DNA of 64,000 bases. Origin: Comamonadaceae bacterium (GTDB taxonomy: Bacteria; Pseudomonadota; Gammaproteobacteria; Burkholderiales; Burkholderiaceae_C). Numbering within the stretch: position 1 is the first letter of the stretch; every line of letters begins with the position of its first letter. A model generated the notes under the pieces. It was not told the DNA's origin and did no database searches. It worked only from the letters and a program-made list of their open reading frames with translations. The stretch covers positions 186,001-250,000 of the forward strand of contig JAIXSQ010000010.1 in NCBI GenBank assembly GCA_027484575.1, given 5' to 3'. Shown piece by piece: positions 1 to 9,729 of this stretch. Position numbers and translations under genes: made by a program.

Positions 1-1376
1 TCCAGCGCCGAGGCCGAGGCGAAGTCGAGTTCGGCGTCCATCCGCAGCGCATAGGTGTTTGCGGCGATGGGGGCCAGCTGCCACAGGTGGCGGTCGCGCA
101 GGCTGCCGTCCGGGTGCAGGCCCACCTCGATGATGCGCGGGTGCAGCCGCAGGTACAAAAAGTGCGCCAGCCCCAGCAGCACGCCGGTGAGCACGCCCCA
201 GTAGATCGCCGGCGCCGACAGGATGGTCACGGCGAAGGTCACCAGCGCGGTGACGGCCTCGACCCGGTCCACCTGCCACAGGCTGCGGAACACCCGCGGC
301 TTGAGCAGGCCGGCGACCGCCGTGACCACCACCGCCGACAGCACGGCCGAGGGCACGTGGTACAGCGCCGGGGTGAGGAACAGCAGCACCGCCAGCACGA
401 TCACGCAGGCGGCCACCGTCGCCCAGCCGGTCCTGGCGCCGGCGTAGAGCGTGATGGCCGAGCGGGAGAACGAGGTGCTGGTGGGGAAGGCGCCGCTGAA
501 GCCCGCGACGATCTTGCCCACGCCCTGGCCCACCAGGTCCTGGCTGGCGTCCCAGCGCTTGCCGTCGCGCTGGCTCTCGATCTTGGCGCTGGAGGCCATC
601 TCCATCGAGCTGACCAGCGCGATCACCAGCGCCGGCGCCACCAGCGCGCGGAACACGTCCCAGTCGGGCAGGGCGGGCCAGTAGAAGCCCGGCAGGCCGG
701 CGGGCAGGGTGCCCACCACCGGGCCGCCGCGCGCCGCGAAGCCGGTCGCGGCGCTGAGGGCCGCCGCGCCGGCCAGCACCAGCAGGGCCATGGGCAGCCT
801 GGGCAGCTTGCGCTTGCCGACCTCGAACAGGACCACGCTCGCCAGGCCGTAGGCCAGCGCCTCCGGGTTCGGCTGCGCGCCCTGCAGCAGGGTGCCGAGC
901 TTGCCGGCCAGGCCCACCAGCTGCGGCAGCTGCGACCAGATGATCAGCACCGCGGCGGCCTGGCTGAAGCCGGTGAGCACGGGCGAGCTCACGAGGTTGA
1001 GCACCCAGGCCGAGCCGGTGGCGCCCACGGCCACCTGCATCGCGCCGGCCAGCAGCGCCAGCCACACGGCCAGCAGCACCCATTGCGCGCTGCCCGGCGG
1101 CGCCAGGCCGACGAGGGATGCGCCGACCAGCACGCTGCTCAGCGCCGAGGGGCCGACCGACAGCCGGGTCGAGCCGCTGAACAGCACGGCCGCCAGCATG
1201 GGCAGGAAGGTGGCGTACAGGCCGGTGACCAGCGGCATGCCCGCCAGGCCGGCATACGCGACCGACTGCGGGACCATGACCACGGCCACCGTCAGCGCCG
1301 CCGCCACCTCGCCGCGCAACAGCTGGGCGGTGGGCCGCGGCCAGCGCAGGAAGGGCAACCAGCGTGACAGGGACAT
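1..1376 (-). CDS. SulP-family anion permease (3' end cut by window)
   Basis: Inner-membrane anion transporter of the SulP/SLC26 family (sulfate, bicarbonate or dicarboxylate). The 458 residues visible contain many hydrophobic helices and the N-terminal signature around [20 protein letters not shown] at about residues 35-54. The frame runs off the left edge just as a cytoplasmic STAS-like domain begins ([11 protein letters not shown]). The start ATG is the first Met before the hydrophobic region. It is divergent from the helicase gene, with only about 50 bp between starts. The substrate cannot be read from sequence. The family call is firm. Confidence 0.9.
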   Translation of the reverse strand, partial: MSLSRWLPFLRWPRPTAQLLRGEVAAALTVAVVMVPQSVAYAGLAGMPLVTGLYATFLPMLAAVLFSGSTRLSVGPSALSSVLVGASLVGLAPPGSAQWVLLAVWLALLAGAMQVAVGATGSAWVLNLVSSPVLTGFSQAAAVLIIWSQLPQLVGLAGKLGTLLQGAQPNPEALAYGLASVVLFEVGKRKLPRLPMALLVLAGAAALSAATGFAARGGPVVGTLPAGLPGFYWPALPDWDVFRALVAPALVIALVSSMEMASSAKIESQRDGKRWDASQDLVGQGVGKIVAGFSGAFPTSTSFSRSAITLYAGARTGWATVAACVIVLAVLLFLTPALYHVPSAVLSAVVVTAVAGLLKPRVFRSLWQVDRVEAVTALVTFAVTILSAPAIYWGVLTGVLLGLAHFLYLRLHPRIIEVGLHPDGSLRDRHLWQLAPIAANTYALRMDAELDFASASAL

Positions 1377-1411
1377 GCGCCGAGCTTAAGCCAGCCCCGG
1401 GGGGCCGCCGC

Positions 1412-1417
1412 CACAAT
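1412..1417 (+). promoter_or_regulatory. -10-like box of the helicase gene
   Basis: CACAAT lies 10 nt before the ATG at 1428 and there is no Shine-Dalgarno between. This is one of the near-leaderless set. No clear -35 is visible. Confidence 0.45.
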
Positions 1418-1427
1418 CCGGCCTCCC

Positions 1428-3938
1428 ATGGCGAAGCGACCCGCCGTTCCCCGTCCTGCCCGCGGCGACCCGCCCACCCCCGCATCGGCGGCCGATGTGT
1501 GGATGCGCGCCCGGGGCTGGACGCCGTTCCCGTTCCAGCACGAGGCCTGGGCCGCCATCGGCGAGGGCCGCAGCGGCCTGCTGCACGCCACCACCGGCGC
1601 GGGCAAGACCTACGCGGTGTGGCTGGGCGTGCTCGATGCGCTGCTGCGCGCCCATCCGCCCGGCCGCGGCGCCGAGCCCTTGCGGGTGCTGTGGATCACC
1701 CCCATGCGCGCGCTGGCCGCCGACACCGCGCGCGCCCTGGCCGAGCCGCTGGGCGAGCTGGCCCCGGCCTGGACCCTGGGCCAGCGCACCGGCGACACGC
1801 CCGCGGCCGAGCGCGCCAGGCAGGACCGGCGCCTGCCCACGGTGCTGGTCACCACGCCCGAATCGCTGAGCCTGCTGCTGACCCGCGAGCGCGCGCGCGA
1901 GGAGCTGGCCGGCACGGCGTACGTGGTGGTCGACGAATGGCACGAGCTGCTGGGCAGCAAGCGCGGCGTGCAGCTGCAGCTGGCGCTGGCGCGGCTGCGG
2001 CGCTGGAACCCGGCATTGGTCGCATGGGGCCTGAGCGCCACGCTGGGCAACCTGGACCAGGCGCTGGCCGTGCTGGCCGACCCGCAGGCACGGCCGGCGC
2101 CGGTGCTGGTGCGCGGCCGCATCGACAAGCAGCTGGCCATCGACACGCTGATCCCGCCCGACCCGGGCCGCTACTCGTGGGCCGGGCACCTGGGCGCGCG
2201 CATGCAGCAGCCGGTGGTCGACGAGATCGCGGCCTCCACCGGCAGCACGCTGGTGTTCACCAACGTGCGCTCGCAGGCCGAGATCTGGTACCAGCTGCTG
2301 CTCGAGGCGCGCCCGGAGTGGGCCGGCGACATCGCGATCCACCACGGCTCGCTGGACCGCGAGACCCGCGAGTGGGTCGAGGCCGGGCTGAAGGCCGGCA
2401 CGCTGCGCGCGGTGGTGGCGACCTCGTCGCTGGACCTGGGCGTGGACTTCCTGCCGGTCGAGCGGGTGCTGCAGGTCGGCTCGGCCAAGGGCATCGCCCG
2501 CATGCTGCAGCGCGCCGGCCGCAGCGGCCACCAGCCCGGGCGCGCCAGCCGGCTCACGCTGGTGCCCACGCACACCATGGAACTGGTCGAGGCCGCGGCC
2601 GCCCGGGTGGCCGCGCTGGCCGGCCGGGTCGAGCGGCGCGAGCCGCCGGCCAAGCCGCTGGACGTGCTGGTGCAGCACCTGGTCACGGTGGCGCTGGGCG
2701 GCGGCTTCGATGCCGACGCGCTGTACGACGAGGTGCGCGGCGCCTGGTCGTACCGGGCCCTCACGCGGGCCGAGTTCGACTGGGCGATGCGCTTTTGCGA
2801 GCAGGGCGGCGAGAGCCTGTCGGCCTATCCCGATTACCACCGCATCGCGCGCGGCGACGACGGGCTGTGGCGGGTGCCCGATGCCGGGATCGCGCGGCGC
2901 CACCGGCTGTCGGTGGGCACCATCGTCAGCGACGCGACGATGCAGGTGAAGTGGATGACCGGCGGGCGCATCGGCACCATCGAGGAAGGCTTCATCGCCC
3001 GGCTGCGGCCCGGCGACGCGTTCTACTTCGCCGGCCGGCTGCTGGAGTTCGTGCGGGTGCGCGAGATGGTGGCCTACGTGCGCAAGCCCACCAAGCGCAA
3101 GGGCACGGTGCCCACCTGGCAGGGCAGCAAGATGGCGCTGTCGGACGAGCTGGGCGACGCGGTGCTCGACATGCTGGCCGTGGCCGCCGCCGGCGCGTAC
3201 CCGCATCCCGAGCTGCAGGCCGCCCGGCCCATGCTCGAGACCCAGGCGCGGCTGTCGCGCATCCCGGTGCCCGGCATGCTGCTGGCCGAGAGCTACCGCT
3301 CGCGCGAGGGCCAGCACCTGTACCTGCATCCCTTCGCCGGGCGCCACGTCCACCTGGGGCTGGCCAGCCTGCTGGCCTGGCGGCTGGCGCGCGAGCGGCC
3401 GGGCACCTTCAGCATCTCGGTCAACGACTACGGCTTCGAGCTGGTGAGCGCCGAGCCCTTCGACCTCGGCCCGGTGCTGGACGGCAGCGCGCTGGCGGCC
3501 GGGCCGGACCTGCTGCACGACGTGCTGGCTTCGCTCAACGCCTCCGAGCTGGCGCAGCGGCGCTTCCGCGAGATCGCGCGGGTGGCCGGCCTGGTGTTCA
3601 GCGGCTACCCGGGCCAGCCGCGCAGCATGCGCCAGCTGCAGGCCTCCAGCGGCCTGTTCTGGGAGGTGTTCCGCAAGTACGACCAGGGCAACCTGCTGCT
3701 GGCGCAGGCCGAGCAGGAGGTGCTCAGCCAGGAGCTGGACATCGCGCGGCTGCGGTCCACGCTGCAGCGGCTGCAGGGCTGCCGGCTCGACCTGGTGGAG
3801 CTCAGGCATCCCAGCCCCATGAGCCTGCCCCTGATGGTCGAGCGCTTCCGCGAGAAGCTCAGCACCGAGCAGCTGGGCGACCGGCTGGCGCGCATCGTCA
3901 AGGCGATGGAGCAGGACCTGGCGCGCGGCGCCGTCTGA
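1428..3938 (+). CDS. Ligase-associated DEXH-box DNA helicase (Lhr-like)
   Basis: Superfamily 2 helicase of the Lhr-like group found with bacterial ATP-dependent DNA ligases in DNA damage response clusters. At 836 aa it has the usual length. Visible motifs: Walker A ATTGAGKT at 54-61, DEWH box at 169-172, motif [11 protein letters not shown] near 201-208, and motif [13 protein letters not shown] in the second RecA domain. A long C-terminal region follows, as in Lhr proteins. The usual partners (ATP-dependent ligase, exonuclease, phosphoesterase) are not adjacent: upstream is a divergent SulP gene and downstream a BON lipoprotein. Function in repair is inferred from family; the specific role is unproven. 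Confidence 0.88.
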   Translation: MAKRPAVPRPARGDPPTPASAADVWMRARGWTPFPFQHEAWAAIGEGRSGLLHATTGAGKTYAVWLGVLDALLRAHPPGRGAEPLRVLWITPMRALAADTARALAEPLGELAPAWTLGQRTGDTPAAERARQDRRLPTVLVTTPESLSLLLTRERAREELAGTAYVVVDEWHELLGSKRGVQLQLALARLRRWNPALVAWGLSATLGNLDQALAVLADPQARPAPVLVRGRIDKQLAIDTLIPPDPGRYSWAGHLGARMQQPVVDEIAASTGSTLVFTNVRSQAEIWYQLLLEARPEWAGDIAIHHGSLDRETREWVEAGLKAGTLRAVVATSSLDLGVDFLPVERVLQVGSAKGIARMLQRAGRSGHQPGRASRLTLVPTHTMELVEAAAARVAALAGRVERREPPAKPLDVLVQHLVTVALGGGFDADALYDEVRGAWSYRALTRAEFDWAMRFCEQGGESLSAYPDYHRIARGDDGLWRVPDAGIARRHRLSVGTIVSDATMQVKWMTGGRIGTIEEGFIARLRPGDAFYFAGRLLEFVRVREMVAYVRKPTKRKGTVPTWQGSKMALSDELGDAVLDMLAVAAAGAYPHPELQAARPMLETQARLSRIPVPGMLLAESYRSREGQHLYLHPFAGRHVHLGLASLLAWRLARERPGTFSISVNDYGFELVSAEPFDLGPVLDGSALAAGPDLLHDVLASLNASELAQRRFREIARVAGLVFSGYPGQPRSMRQLQASSGLFWEVFRKYDQGNLLLAQAEQEVLSQELDIARLRSTLQRLQGCRLDLVELRHPSPMSLPLMVERFREKLSTEQLGDRLARIVKAMEQDLARGAV

Positions 3939-4036
3939 GCGCGGCGGCGTCCTACCGCGACCGCCGCCGCCGGCTGCTGGGCGGCACGGCTGTGGCGTCC
4001 GACAGTGGGCCGGTCACCCGCCGAGGAGGATCTCCC

Positions 4037-4573
4037 ATGCCCGTCCTGCTGCGCTGCCTCGCCTGCGCCGCCGCCTGCGCCACCCTGGCGGCCTGCGGGC
4101 CGCCGCCACCGATGGACCCCGACGGCCCGCGCGCGGGCAGCGGCTCGCGCTGGGAACAGGCCGCGCGTGAAGCCCGCGCGTCGGCCGGCGAGGCACGTGA
4201 CGCACGCCAGCGTGCGCAGGCGACGGCCGATGGCGAGGAGCGGGGCGCCGGGCGCGAGACGGCCCGCATGGGCGGGGCACCGGCCGCGGCCACGCCACCG
4301 CCGGCGGCCGGCACCCGCAATCCGCTGGCCGGCCTGCCCGGCACGGCGGCACCGCCGGCGGTGGATGCGCGCATCACGCTGCAGGTGCGCGCGGCGCTGG
4401 CGGCCGACCGCGAACTGCAGCAGCTGGCGATCGACGTGGACACGCGCGGGGGCATCGTGACGCTCAGCGGCCCGGTGCCCACGCTGGCGGCCAAGGCGCG
4501 GGCGGCCGAGGTCGCGCGGCAGGCCCGCGACGTGCAGGCCGTGAACGACCAGCTGACGCTGACCTCGTCCTGA
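4037..4573 (+). CDS. BON-domain lipoprotein
   Basis: 178 aa. The ATG follows a strong GGAGGA ribosome site. The signal peptide ends in a lipobox (LAAC, Cys near residue 20), so it is probably lipid-anchored in the envelope. A Pro/Ala/Arg-rich low-complexity stretch (about 22-108) leads to a single C-terminal BON domain (about 110-178, with DVDTRGGIVTLSGPV). BON domains bind phospholipid and are common in osmotic-stress and outer-membrane proteins. A second BON lipoprotein lies at 5772-6095. Partner and ligand are unknown. Confidence 0.8.
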   Translation: MPVLLRCLACAAACATLAACGPPPPMDPDGPRAGSGSRWEQAAREARASAGEARDARQRAQATADGEERGAGRETARMGGAPAAATPPPAAGTRNPLAGLPGTAAPPAVDARITLQVRAALAADRELQQLAIDVDTRGGIVTLSGPVPTLAAKARAAEVARQARDVQAVNDQLTLTSS

Positions 4574-4595
4574 GCGCCGGCGGCCGGCGCGTGCC

Positions 4596-5741
4596 TCAGG
4601 CCGCGGCGGCGGCCGCCTGCGCCTCGGCCAGCGCGGGCGCCTTGCGCGGGCTGTAGACCACGTCGTGGATGAAGCGCAGCTTCTCCACCGCCGGCGGCGG
4701 CAGGGCGAACGGGTAGGCGTCCTCCTGGCCCAGGCTGCGGTTCAGGCTGTTGACCAGCAGCGTCACCGGCACCCACTGCTCGAGCATGGTGTCGAAGTCG
4801 GGCTTGCTGGCCTCGAAGGGGTCGTCGACCTCCTCGCCCTCGCCGCCGGGCAGCTCGACGCGGGTGTTGAACGCGGCGGCGGTCTCCAGCAGGTCGACCA
4901 TGTGCAGGTAGTGGGCCCAGGTCTCGGCCCAGTCCTCCCAGGGGTGCGAGGTCGCGTACGCGCTGACGTAGCGGTCCTGCCAGCCGGGCAGCTGGCCGCC
5001 GCGGGCGTAGTGGTCCTGCAGCGCCTGGGCGTAGTCGAGCGATTCGTCGCCGAACAGCGCGCGGTACTCGGCCACCCGGTCCTCCTCGAGGATCAGCCGG
5101 TCCCAGTAGTAGTGGCCCGACTCGTGCCGCAGGTGGCCCAGCAGGGTGCGGTACGGCTCGTGCAGCGCCACCCGGCGGGCGACCCGCTCGGCATCGTCGG
5201 CCTCGGCCACGTTGAGCGTGATGAGGCCGTTGGCATGGCCGGTCATCACCTTCTGCTGCGGCGTGTCGGCCTTGAAGTCGTAGACCGGGCCGTCACGCTC
5301 GCCGCCCGGCGGCAGCGTGCGCACCAGCCCCAGGTGGGCCAACGTGTAGAACAGCCGCCGCTTGGCCACCTCGATGCGGTACCAGCGGGTGCGGTTCTCG
5401 GGCACGGACAGGTCGGGCAGGGTGCGGGTCTCCCGGCACGAGGCGCAGTAGTCCGCCGGGTCGTCGTGCGGCAGCGCGAAGTTGCAGGCCTGCTGCTCGA
5501 CGTGGTTGCGGCACAGCTTCCACAGCCGGCGCGTGTCGGTGCGGTTACGCGCGACCTTGCGCTGCCAGACCCCGGGCGCGGCCGCGGCATCGGACCCGCC
5601 CGGGCCAGCCGCCGCCGCCGGCTCGATGGCGCACAGCGCCAGCCGGTGCGGCAGGAAGGCCAGGTCGCTGCCGCACTGCAGGCAGCGGACGTTCTCGAAG
5701 AACAGCGGGTGCCCGCAGTAGTCGCAGCGGAAGGTCCTCAT
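4596..5741 (-). CDS. Putative zinc-binding metallopeptidase with N-terminal zinc ribbon
   Basis: 381 aa. The N-terminus carries a two-knuckle zinc ribbon (C6-x2-C9 and C20-x2-C23). The core has an HExxH-type site, HESGH at 206-210, followed by YYWDRL, typical of the putative zinc-binding metallopeptidase family (Pfam Peptidase_Mx type). There is no signal peptide, so it is probably cytoplasmic. It is the first of a minus-strand run that includes a BON lipoprotein and stress-type membrane proteins. Activity is inferred from the motif alone. Confidence 0.82.
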   Translation of the reverse strand: MRTFRCDYCGHPLFFENVRCLQCGSDLAFLPHRLALCAIEPAAAAGPGGSDAAAAPGVWQRKVARNRTDTRRLWKLCRNHVEQQACNFALPHDDPADYCASCRETRTLPDLSVPENRTRWYRIEVAKRRLFYTLAHLGLVRTLPPGGERDGPVYDFKADTPQQKVMTGHANGLITLNVAEADDAERVARRVALHEPYRTLLGHLRHESGHYYWDRLILEEDRVAEYRALFGDESLDYAQALQDHYARGGQLPGWQDRYVSAYATSHPWEDWAETWAHYLHMVDLLETAAAFNTRVELPGGEGEEVDDPFEASKPDFDTMLEQWVPVTLLVNSLNRSLGQEDAYPFALPPPAVEKLRFIHDVVYSPRKAPALAEAQAAAAAA

Positions 5742-5771
5742 GCGCGCTCCGTCCCGTGCCGTGCGTGCCGC

Positions 5772-6095
5772 TCAGGGCCGCACGGAGATGTTGTTCTGCA
5801 CCTGCCGCACGCCCTTGGTGTTGCGCGCCAGGTATTCGGCCTGCGCCTTCTCCGCGTTCGACTTGGCGAAGCCGGACAGCTGCACCGTGCCGTTGAGGGT
5901 CTCGACCTTGATGGCGGCGGCGTCGACGGTCTTGTCCTCGACGAACTTGGCCTTCACGGCGGTGGTCACGCTGGTGTCGTCGACGTAGGCGCCGGCGCTC
6001 TCCTGGCCGCGCACGACGGCGCAGCCGGTGGTGGCCAGGCTGGCGACGGCCAGCAGGGCGATGGCGAGGACGCGGGGGGCGAAGCGGGTGGTCAT
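5772..6095 (-). CDS. BON-domain lipoprotein (OsmY-like)
   Basis: 107 aa. The start at 6095 is chosen over an upstream ATG at 6122 because AGGAG lies just before it. The signal peptide ends in a lipobox (LATTGC), followed by one BON domain with the TLNGTVQLSGF core at about residues 62-72. It is probably a periplasmic, membrane-attached protein induced by osmotic or envelope stress, judging by its relatives. It sits beside YqjD-like and holin-like genes, an arrangement often seen as a stress module in betaproteobacteria. Confidence 0.82.
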   Translation of the reverse strand: MTTRFAPRVLAIALLAVASLATTGCAVVRGQESAGAYVDDTSVTTAVKAKFVEDKTVDAAAIKVETLNGTVQLSGFAKSNAEKAQAEYLARNTKGVRQVQNNISVRP

Positions 6096-6168
6096 GGCGA
6101 ATCTCCTGGGCAGGGGCGACAAGGGCGCGCGGCGCCCTGCCCGGCCGCCGTGCGCGCGGGGTGGGGGC

Positions 6169-6687
6169 TCAGCCGGGCGGGGCGGCCTGGTCGTCGGGCG
6201 GGTTGTGGCCGCGCGAGAGCGCGCCCATCACGAGGCCGAGCACCTGCGGCGACTTCAGCAGCGCGACGGCCACGCCGCCGACGGAGATCAGCTTCCAGGG
6301 CCGCATCAGCATCAGCACCGCACCGGCGCCGGCCGCGACCGCGAGGAACTGCACCGGCTTGCGCCGTGCATACGAGGACAGGGCCGGCCGCGCGAGGTCC
6401 ACGGCCATGTGCGCCGGGTGGTGGCGCCACCAGGCATCGATGTGGTCCCGCGTGCCGCCGAACCAGCCGCCGGCGCCGCCGGCGCGGGGGCGCTGCACGG
6501 CGGCCGCATGGTCGCCGGGCAGGGCCTCGGCGCCCAGCGCGTGGTCGGGGTCGGGCTCATGGTGGGCGTGCGCGCCGGCATGGCGCTGCTCGCGCCGCGC
6601 CACGTGCTCGAGGATGGCCAGCCGCGTGCGGTCGAGCCGCCGGGCCGGTGGTTCGCCGCCGTCGGTGCCGGGTGCGTGGTGCTTCAC
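6169..6687 (-). CDS. Hypothetical membrane-associated protein
   Basis: 172 aa from a GTG whose GTGA overlaps the stop of the holin-like gene upstream, so the two are probably translationally coupled. The first 75 residues are His/Pro/Ala-rich and look disordered. A basic stretch is followed by two hydrophobic segments (about 113-130 and 135-150). It is the third member of the YqjD / holin-like unit, the place YqjK holds in enterobacteria, but I see no convincing similarity to YqjK. No function assigned. Confidence 0.65.
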   Translation of the reverse strand: MKHHAPGTDGGEPPARRLDRTRLAILEHVARREQRHAGAHAHHEPDPDHALGAEALPGDHAAAVQRPRAGGAGGWFGGTRDHIDAWWRHHPAHMAVDLARPALSSYARRKPVQFLAVAAGAGAVLMLMRPWKLISVGGVAVALLKSPQVLGLVMGALSRGHNPPDDQAAPPG

Positions 6688-7064
6688 GGCCGGCCCCCCA
6701 GCGTGCGCAGGGCCTGCGCGTCGGCATCGAGCTGCGCGCGCAGCTCGGCGAAGGCGCGCCCCGGCATGCGGCGCGCGGCGTAGACGTAGGCCACCACCGC
6801 CGCCACCAGGAACACGCCGGGCACCAGCACCAGCGCCCAGTGGAAGCCGTCGGTGACGGCCCCCAGCATGATCGCCACGCCGCCGAACAGCACGGCCAGC
6901 AGGGCGCTGACGCCGCAGGCCGCCCAGGCGATCGTGCGGCGCAGCAGCTGCCCGCCCACCGAACCGGCTTCCTCCTGCGCCAGCGCGGCATAGCCGGCCA
7001 GGTGGTCCATCACCAGGTCGGGCTTGCTGACCAGCACCGAGAAGATCGGGTGCACGAGCGCCAT
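6684..7064 (-). CDS. Phage-holin-superfamily membrane protein (YqjE-like)
   Basis: 126 aa with two adjacent transmembrane segments (about residues 45-67 and 75-97) and a charged C-terminus. This matches the holin_3_6/YqjE family, which in proteobacteria is a chromosomal inner-membrane protein beside yqjD and not a phage lysis gene. The stop overlaps the GTG of the next gene (GTGA). Its likely role is a membrane partner of the YqjD-like protein. No other phage gene is nearby. Confidence 0.75.
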   Translation of the reverse strand: MALVHPIFSVLVSKPDLVMDHLAGYAALAQEEAGSVGGQLLRRTIAWAACGVSALLAVLFGGVAIMLGAVTDGFHWALVLVPGVFLVAAVVAYVYAARRMPGRAFAELRAQLDADAQALRTLGGRP

Positions 7065-7079
7065 CGCGGCTCCTTCGGG

Positions 7080-7370
7080 TCAGTAGTACCAGCGGTTGCG
7101 GCGGCTGCGCGCGACCATGACGATGGCGGCGACGGCAGCGCCTACGGCGGCGGCGATCAGCGCCGACTTCACGGGTTGCTCGGTCACGTAGCGCCCGGTG
7201 GTGCTCGCGTAGCGGCCCAGGCGTTCCTGGGCGACAGACGCGCTGTCGCTGACGGCGCTCAGCCCGCGGCTGGCGAGGTCCTGCACGCCCAGGCGCAGGT
7301 CGCGCACCTTGTCCATGGCGTCGTCGGTGAGCCCGCCTTGCGAGCGCGTGGTGGTTCTGGTCAGGGCCAT
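7080..7370 (-). CDS. YqjD/ElaB-like (DUF883) membrane-anchored protein
   Basis: 96 aa. The ATG at 7370 has AGGAAGGA upstream; in-frame extension further upstream is basic, low-complexity and not credible. An amphipathic N-terminal region is followed by one glycine/alanine-zipper transmembrane helix (about 68-87, ALIAAAVGAAVAAIVMVAR) and a basic tail RSRRNRWYY. This is the DUF883 pattern; E. coli YqjD and ElaB tether inactive ribosomes to the membrane in stationary phase. It is the first gene of a three-gene unit. Ribosome binding here is only by analogy. Confidence 0.8.
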   Translation of the reverse strand: MALTRTTTRSQGGLTDDAMDKVRDLRLGVQDLASRGLSAVSDSASVAQERLGRYASTTGRYVTEQPVKSALIAAAVGAAVAAIVMVARSRRNRWYY

Positions 7371-7581
7371 GGGAATCCTTCCTCGAAGTGGTCGTGCGTG
7401 CCGCGGTGCCAGCGCAGGGCACCGTTGCCGGCACGCGGGTGGGACTTGCGCTGTGCAGACCAGCCTAGGGGGACAGGTCAGCAGGGCCTGTCGGTGCGCA
7501 AGGTGGGGGGACGTAGGACGTGGCCGATGGCGGCCGGCGGCGCGACGCCGCACGCGCGTGGGGTGCGCGGTGCGCCGCCGC

Positions 7582-8949
7582 TCAGGCGGGCGGCGTGACG
7601 TCGCTGCGCACCGGCAGCAGCGCCATCACCCGCGTGCCGGCCCCGGGGGACGACTCGACGAGCAGCCGCCCGCCGGCGGCCTCGACGCGGTGGCGCATGC
7701 CGGCCAGCCCATGCGTGGCGGGTCGCACCTCCGCGGGGTCGAAGCCGCGGCCGTCGTCGCGCACGCTGACCTCGACCTGCGCGCCCGCATCGCGCAGCAC
7801 CACGTCCGCGCTGCGCGCGTGGCCGTGGCGCGCGCTGTTGGTCAGGGACTCCTGCACCAGCCGGAACGCGGTGAGCTGGTGCGGCGGCGCCAGGTCCACC
7901 GCATCGAGCCGGGTGTGCACCGCGATGCCGGTCTGGTCGGCGAACTCGCGCGCGAGCACCTCGAGCGAGGCGGTGAGCCCCAGGTTGTCCAGGGTGGACG
8001 GGCGCAGGTCCTCGATGATGCGGCGCTTGAGCGCGATGCCGCTGTCCAGGGTGCCGGCCAGGTGCCGCAGGCGGTCGGCGGTGTCGCCGGCCTGCGGGCC
8101 GAGCCGCGACTTCAGGCGCGCGACGTCGAGCTTGGCCGCGGTGAGCAGCGCGCCCAGTTCGTCGTGCAGCTCGCGCGCCAGGTGGCCGCGCTCGTCCTCG
8201 CGCACCTGCTGCAGGTGGGTGGCCAGGCGCTCGAGGGATTCGGTGCGCTCGCGCACCAGCTGCTCGAGCCGGTCGCGCTCGCGCTCGAGCGCCTGCTGCT
8301 GGCGCTCGCCGGCCAGCGCCAGCGCCTGGCCGCGCCGCAGCGACAGGCCGAAGGCCACCAGGGCCGCGAGCGCCACCAGCGCGATGCCCGCGCGGGCGAG
8401 CATGAGGGCGCGGCGCACCTCGCGCTCGGCCGCCTCGATGCGCCGCCCGGTGGCCTCGACCAGCACGCCGGTCTGGGCGCGGATCACCTGCATGTGGGCG
8501 CGGCCGGCGTCGTTGGCCAGCACCAGGGTCCAGGCGTCCTCGCGGCCCTGCTGGCGCATGCGCACCGACAGGTCCATCTCGGCCAGCAGGCGCTGCGCCT
8601 CCTGCGCCAGGCGCGTGAACGCCGCGGCTTCGGCGGCCGGTCCCGCATGCACGCTGCGCAGCTGCTCCAGCAACGGGCCCAGGCCCGCCGCCGCCCGCCG
8701 GTAGGGCAGCAGCTCGCGCTCGTCGCCGGTGAGCAGGAAGCCGCGCGAGCCGGTCTCGGCATCGAGCATCATGTGCAACAAGGCGTTCAGCGCGGCGCGT
8801 GCCTGCACCTGCTCGTCCATGGCCGCCAGCGCCGCGGCCGAACGCCGGTGGCCGGCCTCGCTCACGCCGATGAGCACGCAGGCCGCGAGCAGCGCGCAGG
8901 CCCAGCCCAGCAGTGGTCTCGGCAGTCCGAAAGAGCCGGTGCGGGTCAT
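7582..8949 (-). CDS. CHASE3-domain sensor histidine kinase (NarX/DegS type)
   Basis: 455 aa. A transmembrane helix at about 12-30 is followed by a CHASE3-like extracytoplasmic domain (about 35-175, with DAETGSRGFLLTGD) and a second helix (about 187-205). A coiled coil leads into a HisKA_3 domain with phospho-acceptor H262 in ELHDELG, then a HATPase_c domain with DDGRGFDP. The kinase is divergent from the NarL-type regulator at 9070, its probable partner. The ligand is unknown. Family call is firm. Confidence 0.9.
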   Translation of the reverse strand: MTRTGSFGLPRPLLGWACALLAACVLIGVSEAGHRRSAAALAAMDEQVQARAALNALLHMMLDAETGSRGFLLTGDERELLPYRRAAAGLGPLLEQLRSVHAGPAAEAAAFTRLAQEAQRLLAEMDLSVRMRQQGREDAWTLVLANDAGRAHMQVIRAQTGVLVEATGRRIEAAEREVRRALMLARAGIALVALAALVAFGLSLRRGQALALAGERQQQALERERDRLEQLVRERTESLERLATHLQQVREDERGHLARELHDELGALLTAAKLDVARLKSRLGPQAGDTADRLRHLAGTLDSGIALKRRIIEDLRPSTLDNLGLTASLEVLAREFADQTGIAVHTRLDAVDLAPPHQLTAFRLVQESLTNSARHGHARSADVVLRDAGAQVEVSVRDDGRGFDPAEVRPATHGLAGMRHRVEAAGGRLLVESSPGAGTRVMALLPVRSDVTPPA

Positions 8950-9003
8950 CGCCGGATGCCCACGCAGCCCAAGGATTCCGAAATAATCATCGCCGGAAGG
9001 GTA

Positions 9004-9038
9004 GGCCATTTCAGTGCAGGTTTGGGCCACAATGGCCC
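9004..9038 (+). promoter_or_regulatory. Nested inverted repeats at the promoter of the NarL-type regulator
   Basis: GGCCATT (9004-9010) is mirrored by AATGGCC (9031-9037). Within it, GGGCCA-CAA-TGGCCC (9024-9038) is a perfect short palindrome covering a -10-like CACAAT at 9028-9033. It lies in the divergent region between kinase and regulator and could be an operator. Protein and effect are unknown. Confidence 0.35.
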
Positions 9039-9069
9039 GCTGCGCGCCCATGGAAAGAGAAGCGGACAC

Positions 9070-9702
9070 ATGATCAAAGTCGGCATCGTCGACGACCACG
9101 CCATCGTGCGGTCGGGACTCAAGCAGTTCTTCTCCGAGCAGGTCGACCTGCGCGTCGTCGGCGAGGCCGCCAGCGGCCGCGAAGCCATCGACCTCGTGCG
9201 CACGACCGAGCTCGACGTGCTGGTGATGGACCTGTCCATGCCGGGCCAGAGCGGCATCGATGCGCTGGGCATGATCCGCGCCAAGGCCCCGGACGTGGGC
9301 ATCCTCATCCTCTCGGGCTACCCCGAGGAGCACTACGCGATGAACCTGATCCGGCAGGGCGCGAGCGGCTACCTCAACAAGGAATGCGAGCCGATGGAGA
9401 TCGTCAACGCGATCCGCACCATCGCGCTGGGCCGCCGCTACATCTCGCCCGCGGTGGCCGAGCTGCTGGCGCAGCAGCTCAACCGCAAGGAAGGCGGCGC
9501 GCCGCACGAGCAGCTGTCCGAGCGCGAGTTCCAGGTCTTCCTCAAGCTGGCGAAGGGCGAGACCGCCGGCGAGATCGCCAAGGCGCTGTCGCTGTCGGTC
9601 AAGACCGTGAGCACCTACCGCACGCGGCTGATGGAGAAGATGAGCCTGGCCTCCAACAGCGACCTGACCTACTACGCGCTGAAGAACAAGCTGATCGACT
9701 GA
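9070..9702 (+). CDS. NarL/FixJ-family response regulator
   Basis: 210 aa. An N-terminal receiver domain has acidic pocket D8/D9, phosphorylation site D54 (VMDLSMPG) and K104 (YLNKE). A C-terminal LuxR-type helix-turn-helix spans about 145-205 (LSEREFQVFLKLAKGETAGE). It is divergent from the CHASE3 kinase and convergent with a receiver-only protein at 9730-10119, so these three genes probably form one signalling unit. Target genes are not evident from sequence. Confidence 0.92.
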   Translation: MIKVGIVDDHAIVRSGLKQFFSEQVDLRVVGEAASGREAIDLVRTTELDVLVMDLSMPGQSGIDALGMIRAKAPDVGILILSGYPEEHYAMNLIRQGASGYLNKECEPMEIVNAIRTIALGRRYISPAVAELLAQQLNRKEGGAPHEQLSEREFQVFLKLAKGETAGEIAKALSLSVKTVSTYRTRLMEKMSLASNSDLTYYALKNKLID

Positions 9703-9729
9703 TCGGCGGCCGGGCCCCGCGCCCGGTCC

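Noticed and set aside
87..1367. Long plus-strand open frame (426 codons)
   Set aside because: It is antisense to the SulP permease and translates to Arg/Gln/Gly/His-rich sequence without domains. Such mirror frames arise opposite GC-rich genes.
1364..4573. A 1069-codon plus frame
   Set aside because: Only its last 178 codons (from 4037) are real, the BON lipoprotein. The rest runs over the helicase gene in the wrong frame.
6684..7064. Holin-like gene as a sign of prophage
   Set aside because: It sits in a YqjD-type chromosomal stress unit, and no other phage gene is present.
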